A stretch of DNA of 64,000 nt from Castellaniella hirudinis (GCF_042651965.1 NZ_JBHSDY010000010.1:124001-188000); one strand, 5' to 3'. Positions 8,560 through 18,155 are shown, counted from the first letter of the stretch. The notes: generated by a model not told the origin, from the letters alone. Numbers and translations are program-made.

Positions 8560-11284
8560 GTGTGTCCGCCTCCTGATCCGCGGCTTCGCCCCAGGGCAGG
8601 GTCAAACGGATCGTGGTTCCCCGGTTTCCCGGGCCGGGCAGCGCCTCGACGCTCCCCATGTGGGCGCCGATGATGGCCTGGACGATGGCCAGCCCGAGGC
8701 CGGTTCCCTGTCCGCCCCGATCGCCGCGCTCCACACTGTAGAACATATCGAAGATGCGTTTGCGCTCGGCCTCGGGGATGCCCGGGCCCGGGTCCGAGAC
8801 GTCGATCCGCAGCCGGCCCTGGTCGGTTCGCCGGGCCAGGACCTGAATCGCCTCGCCCGGCGGGGAGAATTTCGCCGCGTTTTCCATCACATTGAACAGC
8901 GCCTGCTCGATGAGCGCCGGGTGCGCGTGAATCGGCGGCAGATCGGCGGGGATGTCGTGCCGGATGCGCACGTGCGGCTCGTATCGCTGCAGTCGGCGGG
9001 AGGCCAGGCCGATCAGTTCGTCGACGCCGATCCAGTCGCGCTTGAGCGTCAGCCCCTGGTCGCCGAGCCGTGTCATGTCGAGCAGGTTCTGGATATACCG
9101 GTCCAGTCTTTCGCCTTCCACGTGGATAGTTTCCAGCAGCGTCCTGCGGTCCTGGGGCCCCATGTCCCCGCCGTAGCTCATCAGGCTGTCCGCCGCGCCG
9201 ATCATCGAGGACAGCGGCGAGCGCAGGTCGTGCGACACGGAAGACAGCAGCGCGGCGCGCAGCCGTTCCGTTTCTCCGGCGACGCGGGCCGCTTCCAGTT
9301 CGGACACCAGGCGCGCGCGCAAGGCCGCCTGCCCGATGTCTTCCACCATGCTTTCGGCCAGGCGCCGCTGCTCGAATGGCGGTCTGGTTGCGTCCGCCGG
9401 AAACTTCAGGCCCACGACGCCCAGCGTATCCCGGTCCGAACGCACCGGCAGAAACCACCATGCGCAGTTGGACAAGGTGTCGGTGTGGCGTCCGCTTTCC
9501 TGGCCGTGGCGCTGCGCCCAGTCGGCCGCCACCCGGTCCTTCTCGGTCAGGCGGTTCGTGACGGCGGCGGGACCTGCGTCCTCGTTGATCCGTATCCACG
9601 CCTCGGCATGCAAGGTCGATTCCAGCACCGCCGCGCCCGCCGCGATCACCTGGCCGAGATCGGCCGCCTTGGCGAGCCGGCGCCCCAGTTGCTGCATGGC
9701 CGTCGCGTGCGTGTTGGCCGCGCGCAGCGCCACCACCTGCATGCGCAGCCGCGACGCCAGGCGGCCTGCGATGAGTGCCGCCGCGAGAAACAGCAGGACC
9801 GTCGCGACGCCCCGGTGCGCGCCGATCAGGAGCGTGAAGCGCGGTTCGATGAAAAAGAAGTCGTACGCCAGGAAACACAGCACGGCGGTGGCGACGGCGG
9901 GCACCATGCGCGTGCGCGAAGCGACCAGGATCACCGCCACGAGAAAGATCAGGGACAGGTCCCGCAGGCCGAGCACGTGTTCGGCCAGCGCGGCGACCCC
10001 GGCTGCGCCCGCGCTGGCCAGCAGGACCAGCAAGGATTCGCGGGGCAGGAGGTGCTTGCCCCGAAGGCCGGAAAGCCATCGGGATCGCTTGCGGGCTTGC
10101 GGTGTGCTGACGATCGTGAGTTCGTAGCGCGCTCCGCGCTGCAGCAACTGCTGCGTCAGCGTCCGGTTGAAGGCGCGCGCAAAAGGGCGTTCGCGCGTGC
10201 GGCCGATCACGATGGAACGGGCGCCGCGCGCCTGGGCGGCGTCCAGCAGCGCCTGGGGCACGTCCGTATCGTGCAGGATCTCCGTTTCGCCGCCCAGGTC
10301 GCGCGCGAGCGCGAATGCCTTGTCGATCTCCAGCAGGCGCTGTTGCTGCATCCGCACCGTTGTGTGGACCGGCTGCGGACGGCGGGCCTGATCGTCGGCG
10401 TGCAAGGCCGCGCCGGCCGAACGTCCGGTGTCGACCGTGACCACCGACCAGGGCGCGCTGCGACGCTCCGCGATGCGCGCGCCGGCCCGCACCAGATATT
10501 CCGATTGGCCCTGGCCGTCGATGGCGATCAGCACGTGGCGCTGGATGGCGAGGATCCCCAGGCCCCGGGCCGCGCGCGTTTCGCGCAGGTCGGCCTCGAC
10601 GTGCCCGGCCACGGTCTGCATCGCCAGTTCGCGCAGCGCCGTGAGGTTGGAGGGCGAGAAAAAGGCCCGCAAGGCGCGCGCCGCCTGGTCGGGCAGGTAC
10701 ACCTTGCCTTGCTTCAGCCGTTCGATCAGTTCGCGCGCCGGCAGATCGACCAGGCGGATATCGCGCAAGTGCTCGAACAGGGCGTCGGGCACGGTCTCGT
10801 TGACCCGGATGCCCGTGATCTGGTGCACCACGTCGTTCAGGCTTTCCAGGTGCTGGATATTGACGGTGGTGTAGACGTCGATCCCGGCGTCGAGCAGTTC
10901 CATCACGTCCTGCCAGCGGCGCTCGTGGCGGCTTCCCGGCGCATTGCGGTGGGCCAGTTCGTCGACCAGGGCGACGGCGGGCTTGCGCGCCAGCACCGCG
11001 TCCAGGTCCAGCTCTTGCAGCGTCCGTCCCTGGTAGGACATCTCTTTGCGCGGGATCAGCGGCAGGCCCTCGGTCAGGGCCTGGGTCTCATCGCGTCCAT
11101 GCGTTTCCACGATGCCGATGACGATATCGACTCCCTGGCGCTGGAGTTCCCGCGCGCGCGCCAGCATGGCGTAGGTTTTGCCCACCCCCGGCGCGGCGCC
11201 CAGAAAAACGGTCAGGCGCCCGGCCGTCTGGCGCTTGAGCTCGCCGAGCAGGGCATCGGCCTGTTCCTTCCGTTCAGCTCCCAT
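8543..11284 (-). CDS. kdpD: KdpD K+/turgor sensor histidine kinase
   Basis: A 913-residue KdpD with the full architecture. There is an N-terminal KdpD domain with a Walker A motif GAAPGVGKT (29-37) and DELAHRN, a UspA-like domain (about 255-380), four closely spaced transmembrane helices (about 410-510), a GAF-like region and a kinase core. The phosphoacceptor is in VSHDLRSPL and the ATP site in DPGPGIP and GTGLGLAI. It lies 72 bases downstream of kdpC and overlaps kdpE. It senses low K+ or osmotic stress and phosphorylates KdpE. Confidence 0.95.
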   Translation of the reverse strand: MGAERKEQADALLGELKRQTAGRLTVFLGAAPGVGKTYAMLARARELQRQGVDIVIGIVETHGRDETQALTEGLPLIPRKEMSYQGRTLQELDLDAVLARKPAVALVDELAHRNAPGSRHERRWQDVMELLDAGIDVYTTVNIQHLESLNDVVHQITGIRVNETVPDALFEHLRDIRLVDLPARELIERLKQGKVYLPDQAARALRAFFSPSNLTALRELAMQTVAGHVEADLRETRAARGLGILAIQRHVLIAIDGQGQSEYLVRAGARIAERRSAPWSVVTVDTGRSAGAALHADDQARRPQPVHTTVRMQQQRLLEIDKAFALARDLGGETEILHDTDVPQALLDAAQARGARSIVIGRTRERPFARAFNRTLTQQLLQRGARYELTIVSTPQARKRSRWLSGLRGKHLLPRESLLVLLASAGAAGVAALAEHVLGLRDLSLIFLVAVILVASRTRMVPAVATAVLCFLAYDFFFIEPRFTLLIGAHRGVATVLLFLAAALIAGRLASRLRMQVVALRAANTHATAMQQLGRRLAKAADLGQVIAAGAAVLESTLHAEAWIRINEDAGPAAVTNRLTEKDRVAADWAQRHGQESGRHTDTLSNCAWWFLPVRSDRDTLGVVGLKFPADATRPPFEQRRLAESMVEDIGQAALRARLVSELEAARVAGETERLRAALLSSVSHDLRSPLSSMIGAADSLMSYGGDMGPQDRRTLLETIHVEGERLDRYIQNLLDMTRLGDQGLTLKRDWIGVDELIGLASRRLQRYEPHVRIRHDIPADLPPIHAHPALIEQALFNVMENAAKFSPPGEAIQVLARRTDQGRLRIDVSDPGPGIPEAERKRIFDMFYSVERGDRGGQGTGLGLAIVQAIIGAHMGSVEALPGPGNRGTTIRLTLPWGEAADQEADTHDTPR

Positions 11285-11356
11285 GGCGGGCCAGCCTCAA
11301 AGTCGCCTCATCGCCGTCTATTTTCGCACTGGTTTCCAGGACGCGGCCCGGGACGC

Positions 11357-12031
11357 TCAGCGGGCCGGACCCGGCGTCCCGCGGGCGTCGCCGGACGGGA
11401 GCGGCGCCAGGGCGTCCAGCGCCAGATTGAGTTCGAGCACGTTCACGCGCGCCTGGCCGAAGATCCCCCACTGTTTTTCTTGCGTGTGGCGCTTGACCAG
11501 CCTTGCGATCGCGTCGCGCCCGACGCCGCGTGCGCGCGCGATGCGATTGATCTGGAGGACGGCGGCCTGCGGCGTGATGTGCGGGTCGACGCCGCTGCCC
11601 GATTGTGTGAACAGGTCGTCCGGCACGGCGGCGGGTTCGACGCCTTCGCGCCGGGCGATGGCCTCGCGCGCGTCTTCGAGCCGTTTGCGCAGATCGGGAT
11701 TGGTGCGCGCCTGGTTGCTGCCGGCGAGCGCCATCGGGTTGTAGTCCGCCGCCGATGGACGCGGCTGGAAATACCGGTCGCCGACGAAGGGCTGGGCCAC
11801 CAGGGCCGAACCGACGATCCGGCCGTCGCGCTCGACCAGGCTGCCGTTGGCGGCGTCCTGGAACAGCGCCTGGCCGATGCCGACGCCGGCGAGCGAATAG
11901 AGAAAACCGAAACCGGCCAGCGTGAGAATGGACAGTCCGATGGCACCGCGCAGGGCGCCCCGGTCTGACACGCGGGCGGGCGTTGGCTGCAAGTGAGAGG
12001 GTGTTTGCAGAGGGGCTTGGGGGCTTGCCAT
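11357..12031 (-). CDS. kdpC: KdpC subunit of K+-transporting ATPase
   Basis: A 224-residue subunit with one N-terminal transmembrane helix (about residues 30-52). The conserved soluble block contains GRIVGSALVAQPFVGDRYFQPRPSA (split here only by position), the TQSGSGVDPHI motif and VNVLELNLALD near the end. It is longer than the roughly 190 residues of E. coli KdpC because of a Pro/Ala-rich N-terminus and a short C-terminal tail. It stabilises the KdpFABC complex and helps K+ and ATP coupling. It starts 9 bases after kdpB. Confidence 0.95.
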   Translation of the reverse strand: MASPQAPLQTPSHLQPTPARVSDRGALRGAIGLSILTLAGFGFLYSLAGVGIGQALFQDAANGSLVERDGRIVGSALVAQPFVGDRYFQPRPSAADYNPMALAGSNQARTNPDLRKRLEDAREAIARREGVEPAAVPDDLFTQSGSGVDPHITPQAAVLQINRIARARGVGRDAIARLVKRHTQEKQWGIFGQARVNVLELNLALDALAPLPSGDARGTPGPAR

Positions 12032-12040
12032 GGGAAGGCC

Positions 12041-14086
12041 TCACACGGTGAACAGGGTCGAGAGCGCGATGTCGATGAGCTTGATGCCGATGAACGGCAG
12101 CGCCACGCCGCCTACGCCGTAGATCAGCATGTTGTTGCGCAGCAGTTCGGTCGCGCCCGCCGGTTTGAAACGCACGCCCCGCAGGGCCAGCGGAATGAGC
12201 AGCGGAATGATGAGGGCGTTGAAGATCAGGGCCGAAAGCACGGCGCTGGCCGGACTCGATAGCTGCATGACGTTCAGCCCCGCCATCTGCGGAGTCGCCG
12301 CAGCGAAGATCGCCGGCAGGATGGCGAAGTACTTGGAGACGTCGTTGGCCAGCGAGAAGGTCGTCAGCACGCCGCGCGTGATGAGCTGCTGCTTGCCGAT
12401 CTCGATGATGGCGAGCAGTTTGGCCGGATCGGAGTCCAGATCCACCATGTTGCCGGCCTCCTTGGCCGCCTGCGTGCCGGAATTCATGGCCAGCCCCACG
12501 TCGGCCTGGGCCAGCGCGGGCGCGTCGTTGGTGCCGTCGCCGACCATCGCCACGAGGCGTCCTTCGGCCTGCTCGGCCCGGATGATGGCGAGCTTGTCCT
12601 CCGGACGCGCTTCGGCGATGTAGTCGTCGACCCCGGCCTCGGCGGCGATGTAGGCCGCCGTGAGCGGATTGTCGCCGGTGATCATCACAGTCTTCACGCC
12701 CATCACGCGCAGGCGGGCGAAGCGTTCCTGGATGCCGTGCTTGATGACGTCCGAGAGTTCGACGACGCCCAGCACGTACCGGCCGTCGCTGACCACGAGC
12801 GGCGTGGCCCCTTTGCCGGCCGCTTGCGCCACGCGTGTCCGCAGTTCGACGGGGATGTCGCCCCCCAGCGTCTGGACGTGCTGCGCGATCGCGTCGAGGG
12901 TCCCTTTGCGGATGATGCGCGCGCCGGGCAGATCCACGCCCGACATGCGTGTCTGGGCGGAGAACGGCACGAAGTGCGCGCCTTCGGGGGCGCTGCATGT
13001 GTCGTGCTCGTCGCGCGCCAGCCTGACGATGGATTTCCCTTCGGGGGTGGGGTCGGCCAGCGAGGCGAGCAGCGCGGCCTGGCGCAGGTGCGACGCGTCC
13101 ACGCCGGCCAGCGCATGGAAGGCGGTCGCCTGCCGGTCGCCGTGCGTGATGGTGCCCGTCTTGTCCAGCAGCAGCACGTTGACGTCGCCCGCCACCTCCA
13201 CAGCCTTGCCGGACTTGGCCAGCACATTGGCCTTGAGCGCGCGATTCATGCCCGCGATGCCGATGGCCGGCAGCAGGCCGCCGATCGTGGTGGGAATCAG
13301 GCATACCAGCAGCGCCACCAGCAGCACGACGCCCGGCTCGATCCCCACGAAGCCGCCGATGAGGGGCAGGGTGAGGACCACGACCAGAAACGTGAACGTC
13401 ATCACGGCGAGCAGAATGCCCAAGGCGATCTCATTGGGCGTCTTCTGCCGGTTGGAGCCTTCGACCAGCGCGATCATGCGATCCAGGAAACTATGACCGG
13501 GCTCGGCCGTGACGCGCACGAGAATGTGATCGGAGAGCACCTGGGTGCCGCCGATGACCCCGGAGCGGTCCGTGCCCGCCTCGCGCAGCACGGGGGCGGA
13601 CTCGCCGGTGACGGCGGCCTCGTTGATGGTGGCCAGGCCCTCGATGATCTCGCCGTCGGCGGGAATCAACTGGCCTTCCGCCACCGCCACGAGATCCCCG
13701 GGGCGCAGTTCGGCGGCTGGGACACGCGTTTCCGCGCCCGTTTCATCGATGCGGCGCGCCACCAGATCCTTGCGGGCGCGGCGTAGCGAGGCGGCCTGGC
13801 CACGGCCGCGCGCTTCGGCGAGGGCCTCGGCGAAGTTGGCGAACAGCACGGTGGCGAAGAGGACCAGGGTGACGGTCCAGCCGAAGCCGGCATCCGTCCA
13901 GCCGGCCAGTGTGGCCGTCGCCGTGAGCAGGGTGCCCGCCCATACGACCGCCATGACGGGGTTGCCGACGGCATGTCGGGGCGTCAGTTTCACGAATGAA
14001 TCGACGATCGCGGCTTTCAGGGCCGGTCCGGCGCCGGCGGCGGCGTCCACGGCCTGCGCGGCTGGTGTGGTGTGCATCATATTCAT
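12041..14086 (-). CDS. kdpB: KdpB, P-type ATPase subunit of K+ uptake system
   Basis: A 681-residue P-type ATPase. The phosphorylated Asp is D308 in LLLDKTGTITHG, the actuator motif TGES is at 160-163, and the hinge segment is MVGDGTNDAPAL. Transmembrane helices are grouped as expected (about 45-90, 225-280 and the C-terminal 580-680). It hydrolyses ATP to drive K+ through KdpA. It lies 12 bases after kdpA and 9 before kdpC. Confidence 0.97.
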   Translation of the reverse strand: MNMMHTTPAAQAVDAAAGAGPALKAAIVDSFVKLTPRHAVGNPVMAVVWAGTLLTATATLAGWTDAGFGWTVTLVLFATVLFANFAEALAEARGRGQAASLRRARKDLVARRIDETGAETRVPAAELRPGDLVAVAEGQLIPADGEIIEGLATINEAAVTGESAPVLREAGTDRSGVIGGTQVLSDHILVRVTAEPGHSFLDRMIALVEGSNRQKTPNEIALGILLAVMTFTFLVVVLTLPLIGGFVGIEPGVVLLVALLVCLIPTTIGGLLPAIGIAGMNRALKANVLAKSGKAVEVAGDVNVLLLDKTGTITHGDRQATAFHALAGVDASHLRQAALLASLADPTPEGKSIVRLARDEHDTCSAPEGAHFVPFSAQTRMSGVDLPGARIIRKGTLDAIAQHVQTLGGDIPVELRTRVAQAAGKGATPLVVSDGRYVLGVVELSDVIKHGIQERFARLRVMGVKTVMITGDNPLTAAYIAAEAGVDDYIAEARPEDKLAIIRAEQAEGRLVAMVGDGTNDAPALAQADVGLAMNSGTQAAKEAGNMVDLDSDPAKLLAIIEIGKQQLITRGVLTTFSLANDVSKYFAILPAIFAAATPQMAGLNVMQLSSPASAVLSALIFNALIIPLLIPLALRGVRFKPAGATELLRNNMLIYGVGGVALPFIGIKLIDIALSTLFTV

Positions 14087-14098
14087 GTCGGATTTCCT

Positions 14099-15814
14099 TC
14101 AGCGGGCGAGCAGTGCGGTCAGCGTCAGATGGTCGGCGACGGGACCCAGGACCAGCACGGGCAGGAACTGCAACAGCGTGAGGATGAGGACGATGCCGAT
14201 CATCGTCAGCGCGAACGTCGGCGTTTCCACCTGGAGCGTGCCGGCGCTTTCGGGCGCACGGCGCTTGGCGGCCAGCATGGCCGCGATCGCCAGCGGGATG
14301 ATCAGGGAGGGGAAGCGGCCGGCAGCCAGCACGAGGGCGCAACTGACGTTCCACCACACCGTGGTGTTGCCCAGTCCCGCGAAGCCCGACCCGTTGTTGG
14401 CGAACGCCGAGACGTACTCGTAGAAGACCTGGCTGATGCCGTGAAAGCCGGGATTGGAGTTGCCCGCCAGGCCGGGAATCGCCAGGGCCGCGGCGGTGAA
14501 ACCCAGAATCACGAGCGGTTGCCACAGCACCAGCACGGCCAGGAGCCTGACCTCCGGCCCTTCGATCTTGCGTCCGAACAGCTCGGGCGTCCGGCCGGTC
14601 ATCAGGCCTGCGAGAAAGACGCTCAGGAGCAGGTACACGATGAACTGCTGGATCCCGCAGCCCACGCCTCCCCAGATGGCGTTGATCAGCATGTTGACCA
14701 TCGCCGCCATGCCGGTCAGCGGCGCCGCCGAATCCAGCATCATGTTGACCGAGCCGTTGTTGACCTGGGTGGTCGAGGCCGCCCACAGTGCGGACGCGTC
14801 CGGGCCGAGGCGGACTTCCTTGCCCTCCATCAACGCCGGGTCGGCGGTCGTGCCGGAGTGGCCTTCCGACCACAACGTCAACCCGGTCGAGACCACCGAC
14901 ATCGTCAGCATGACGCCGAACACCAGGACGCCGAATTTTCGGCGGCCCGTAAAAGGCCCCACCATGAACACGATGGCCACGGGAATCAGCGCGATCCCGA
15001 GCATTTCCAGGAAATTCGCCAGGGGCGTCGGGTTCTCCAGAGGGGTGGCGCTGTTCGGGCCGTACCAGCCGCCGCCATTGCTCCCCAGCTGTTTGATGGC
15101 CACCATGGGCGCCACAGGACCGAGGGGAATCTTTTGCGCCTGGAATTGCGCGGACGATTCCAGCGGCGTCGCCACGGGGCCGTCCCGCAGCGTGGCCGGC
15201 ACGCCCTGCCAGGTCAGCAGCGCCGACCACACCAGGCACAGCGGGAGCACGAACCGCAGCGCGGCCCGGGTGACATCGGCCCAGTAGTTGCCCACGTCGA
15301 TCGCGGCAGGCGCGCTGTCCGCGTCCCGCGTCCCGGTCCGCCGGCCGCCGAACAGACCCCGCAGGGTCGCGGCCGCCACGGCCAGGCCCATCACGGGCGT
15401 GACGACCTGCAGGCCGACGATGGCGGTCATCTGTGAAAGATACGAGAGTTGCGCCTGGCCCGAGTAGTGCTGCTGATTGGTGTTCGTCAGGAAGGACACC
15501 ATCGTGTGCAGCGCCAGGTCCCAGCGCATATTGGGCACGCCGTCGGGATTGAGCGGCAGCCAGGCCTGAGTCATGAAAATGAGCCAGACGATGAGGCCGA
15601 GCAGCAGGTTGCTCAGCAGGAAGGCGCCGGTGTAGCCGCGCCAGGTCATGCCGGCCTCCGGGCGCGTGCCCAACGCGGCGTAGACCGGGCGTTCGATCCA
15701 GCGGAACAAGGCGTCGCCGCGCTGGGGGGCGCCGCGCATGACGGCCGCCAGATAACGGCCCAGCGGCCATCCGAGCGCCATGAGCAGCGCCAGGGACAGA
15801 AGGAATTCGGTCAT
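14099..15814 (-). CDS. kdpA: KdpA, K+-translocating subunit
   Basis: A 571-residue membrane protein with ten or more helices, typical of KdpA. Selectivity-filter-like loops rich in Gly-Asn are visible, such as TNTNQQHYSGQAQLSY, LGSNGGGWYGPN and FANNGSGFAG. It forms the K+ binding and translocation path of the Kdp ATPase. It is the first clearly recognisable gene of the operon. No typical KdpF, a roughly 30-residue single transmembrane helix, is seen in front of it; see findings for the small overlapping frame there. Confidence 0.97.
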   Translation of the reverse strand: MTEFLLSLALLMALGWPLGRYLAAVMRGAPQRGDALFRWIERPVYAALGTRPEAGMTWRGYTGAFLLSNLLLGLIVWLIFMTQAWLPLNPDGVPNMRWDLALHTMVSFLTNTNQQHYSGQAQLSYLSQMTAIVGLQVVTPVMGLAVAAATLRGLFGGRRTGTRDADSAPAAIDVGNYWADVTRAALRFVLPLCLVWSALLTWQGVPATLRDGPVATPLESSAQFQAQKIPLGPVAPMVAIKQLGSNGGGWYGPNSATPLENPTPLANFLEMLGIALIPVAIVFMVGPFTGRRKFGVLVFGVMLTMSVVSTGLTLWSEGHSGTTADPALMEGKEVRLGPDASALWAASTTQVNNGSVNMMLDSAAPLTGMAAMVNMLINAIWGGVGCGIQQFIVYLLLSVFLAGLMTGRTPELFGRKIEGPEVRLLAVLVLWQPLVILGFTAAALAIPGLAGNSNPGFHGISQVFYEYVSAFANNGSGFAGLGNTTVWWNVSCALVLAAGRFPSLIIPLAIAAMLAAKRRAPESAGTLQVETPTFALTMIGIVLILTLLQFLPVLVLGPVADHLTLTALLAR

Positions 15815-16042
15815 GATGCGCGGCCCCGGGCGGCGGGTGCGGCTGGTGCCGGGGAATGTGCGGGATCAGCCTGGGCGGTGACGGACGTGGCGGCCACCGG
15901 AACGTGTGTGAGAGACATGTCCTGGTTCACGGATGCAAGGCGAAATAGCCATGTCCCAGTATTCAGCCAAAGTCCGTAAATTCTCCATGCCGGAACGGAG
16001 CCTGCGCATAAACTCTGCGTAAATTCTGCGCGGCCGGCGACA

Positions 16043-16930
16043 TCACGCCGGGCTTTGTTTCCGGCGTCCGTTGGACAGGGCCACGTAGATGCCGCTGGCG
16101 GCGATCGTCAGCGCGCCGACGTAGAACCAGACGTCGGGCACCTCATTCCAGAAAAACCAGCCGAGCAATGTCGCCGAGATCAGGCCGAAGTAGTCGAACG
16201 GGGCCACGACCGAGGCGGGCGCCATGCGGAACGCCTGGGTGATCAGCCCGAGTCCCGCCGTGCTGCAGATGGCGATGCCGATGAAGCCGGGCAGATGCGC
16301 CCAATCGATCGGTGTCCAGAAAAAGGCCAGCGGCAGGCCGGCGAACACCAACTGTCCGAAGACGATGTAGAACATTGTCGTGAACATGCTTTCGCGGGCG
16401 CTGATGCGTTTTGCACTGACCATCATGATGGCGTAGCCGAAGGCGGTGGCCAGCGGCAGCAGGGCGGCCCATTGGATATTGCCGGGGCTGGGCCGGACGA
16501 TGACGATGACGCCGACAAATCCGGCGAGGATGGCCAGCCAGCCGCCTTTCGAGACCTTTTCACCCAGAAAGGCGACGGAAATGGCCGTCACGAACAACGG
16601 CGCACAGAATGCGATGGCGGTGTTCTCGGCCAGCGGGAGCCTGGTCAGGCCAAGGTAAAAAAAGGAGGCGGCGGCCACGTTGAGGGCGCCGCGCAGCAGG
16701 TGCACGCCGATGTGCCGGGTGCGCAGCGCCCGGTGCCCGCCCAGGAACAGTACCAGCGCGGTGACCAGGGGCAGGGCGATGAGCGCGCGCAGGAACAGAA
16801 TCTGGATCGGCGCATAGAAAGCACCCAGCCACTTGGCCAGGCCGTCGCTGATGGTCAGACAGAAGATGCCGGCCAGAATACAGCCGATGCCGGCCCGTAT
16901 GTTGCTTTGTGATGCTGCTGCCGTGCTCAT
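16043..16930 (-). CDS. EamA/DMT-family transporter
   Basis: A 295-residue inner-membrane protein with ten hydrophobic segments arranged as two EamA repeats (about residues 12-145 and 155-290). Each repeat has the family pattern of a charged residue in helix 1 and a Pro near the end. Members export amino acids, nucleobases or other metabolites; the substrate cannot be inferred here. The ATG at 16930 begins immediately before a hydrophilic stretch leading into the first helix. It is transcribed away from kdp, on the same strand, with no obvious partner gene. Confidence 0.85.
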   Translation of the reverse strand: MSTAAASQSNIRAGIGCILAGIFCLTISDGLAKWLGAFYAPIQILFLRALIALPLVTALVLFLGGHRALRTRHIGVHLLRGALNVAAASFFYLGLTRLPLAENTAIAFCAPLFVTAISVAFLGEKVSKGGWLAILAGFVGVIVIVRPSPGNIQWAALLPLATAFGYAIMMVSAKRISARESMFTTMFYIVFGQLVFAGLPLAFFWTPIDWAHLPGFIGIAICSTAGLGLITQAFRMAPASVVAPFDYFGLISATLLGWFFWNEVPDVWFYVGALTIAASGIYVALSNGRRKQSPA

Positions 16931-17046
16931 GAAACGCTGCTGCCAGGGAGAGGTCGAGGCGGCGAGGAAAGGGAAGATGGATCAGGGCGCCGGCCAAGGG
17001 CGTAGGTTACGCGTTCTGCGGGAGGGCAGGCAAGCGGGCGCGTGAT

Positions 17047-17871
17047 TCAGTCGTCGTGCCCTCGTACAGACTGTGCCAGGCAGAGCCGTTTGACTGCCAA
17101 CTGGGCGTGCGCAATAAAGGCCTCGACCTCGGGTGCATGCGTTGCAAGGTCGTCTTGCGCCTCGCCCAGGTAAGCGGATCTGGCTTTCGTCAGCACTGTT
17201 CGATAGGGCGGGTCAATTCTTTCCAGCAGCCAGGCGGCCGCAGCATGCTTCGAGGCGATTTCGCCGGTGCTTGCCGTATACCAGCAGCGGGCGAGCGCGA
17301 GAATGATGTTTCGCTCGTCGCCTGTCCAATCCGCCGGTTTGTTCCATTGCGCGACAGTATCCACAAGGGCGCGCGTCAAATCGGCTCGCGGCACGGCATC
17401 GAACAGGGATGCCGCACGTGGTCCGGCGATCGCGATGCTGCCGGCCCGGACTTTGGTCAGGAGAACGGCCAGGTCGTGGTCCAGCACGGGCGCTTCCAGC
17501 GAGCCTGCCGCTATTTCGTCGCGCAGCCATTCGCCGAATTGGAGTTCCCGCCGGGGCGGGTAGCGCCAAGGCACGATGTGCTCAAGCGCCAGCACGGTGA
17601 CTTCGAGCGCGCGCGTGGATGGGGAGGCCCCGGGAGGGGCGGATGCCGCCAATAGATCGGCCATCAACGCGCGTCGAACCTCTTTGCCGGGCGGCTCGGT
17701 CACCGTGACCAGCAGGTCAATGTCGCTGTAGGGACGAAGCCTGTCATCCACCGCGGAACCGAACAGGTGGATGGACACGATGCGGCCGCCCAGATGCCGT
17801 TCAAGGACGGCTCGGGCTCGTGCCACTTGGGGCGCAATGGCGCTCGGAACGGAATCCATCATGGGGACCAT
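17047..17871 (-). CDS. aadA-like: AadA-like aminoglycoside nucleotidyltransferase, ANT(3'')/ANT(9) type
   Basis: A protein of about 274 residues with the nucleotidyltransferase signature HLFGSAVDDRLRPYSDIDLLV (GS followed by DxD) and the catalytic Glu region ALEVTVL. It also has the family blocks IVPWRYPPRRELQFGEW and WTGDERNIILALARCWY, very like streptomycin/spectinomycin adenylyltransferases. There is no integron attC site, integrase or transposase beside it and base use matches the neighbours, so it looks like a resident chromosomal gene. The start is uncertain: ATGs at 17871, 17862 and 17859 and a TTG at 17880 are possible, and none has a strong ribosome site. Resistance function is inferred from family. 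Confidence 0.85.
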   Translation of the reverse strand: MVPMMDSVPSAIAPQVARARAVLERHLGGRIVSIHLFGSAVDDRLRPYSDIDLLVTVTEPPGKEVRRALMADLLAASAPPGASPSTRALEVTVLALEHIVPWRYPPRRELQFGEWLRDEIAAGSLEAPVLDHDLAVLLTKVRAGSIAIAGPRAASLFDAVPRADLTRALVDTVAQWNKPADWTGDERNIILALARCWYTASTGEIASKHAAAAWLLERIDPPYRTVLTKARSAYLGEAQDDLATHAPEVEAFIAHAQLAVKRLCLAQSVRGHDD

Positions 17872-17886
17872 AGTAGCCAAGAATGG

Positions 17887-17916
17887 AAAAGGGCCCAGCG
17901 AGTGATCGCCGGGCCC
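17887..17916 (-). terminator. Rho-independent terminator after tRNA-Met
   Basis: The hairpin GGGCCC-GGCGA / TCGC-TGGGCCC (one mismatch, 4-base loop) at 17891-17916 is followed on the minus strand by TTTT. It lies 11 bases past the end of tRNA-Met and just before the aadA-like gene, so it should separate the two transcripts. Confidence 0.75.
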
Positions 17917-17927
17917 TTCGTATTCTT

Positions 17928-18004
17928 TGGTGGCGCATCCCTGATTCGAACAGGGGACCTGCGGATTATGATTCCGTCGCTCTAACCAGCTGAGCTAATG
18001 CGCC
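17928..18004 (-). tRNA. tRNA-Met (CAT)
   Basis: A 77-base cloverleaf with encoded CCA. The acceptor stem GGCGCAT pairs with ATGCGCC, the D arm is GCTC-AGCTGGTTA-GAGC, the T arm contains GTTCGAATC, and the anticodon loop ATCATAA gives anticodon CAT. A GGCGCAT acceptor with this loop fits elongator tRNA-Met. A CAT anticodon could also be an Ile2 tRNA modified by TilS, but this is less likely on overall similarity. Confidence 0.9.
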
Positions 18005-18014
18005 AAAGCACGCA

Positions 18015-18043
18015 ATTATAGGGGGTGAATTCCTTGCACGCAA
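18015..18043 (-). promoter_or_regulatory. Sigma-70 promoter for tRNA-Met
   Basis: On the minus strand, a -35-like TTGCGT (18043-18038) is separated by 17 bases from a perfect -10 TATAAT (18020-18015), a few bases before the tRNA 5' end at 18004. The same layout is found before tRNA-Val. Confidence 0.7.
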
Positions 18044-18155
18044 GTCGCCTGGGCGGCGGCGCCTGATGTGGCGGATGGACGCACCCTCTGGCGTATAGTG
18101 CAAGCTTCAAGAAGACATGGGCACAGGGGCAGACCCTGGGGGGAGATTCAGGCGG

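Noticed and set aside
8513..11968. A 1151-codon open frame on the plus strand opposite kdpD.
   Set aside because: It is the complement of kdpD and kdpC in a GC-rich genome; the Arg/Gly/Gln-rich, motif-free translation and opposing well-conserved genes show that it is a shadow frame.
17047..18004. The aadA-like gene as an integron cassette.
   Set aside because: No attC-like imperfect palindrome or integrase lies beside it; the adjacent hairpin is the terminator of tRNA-Met.
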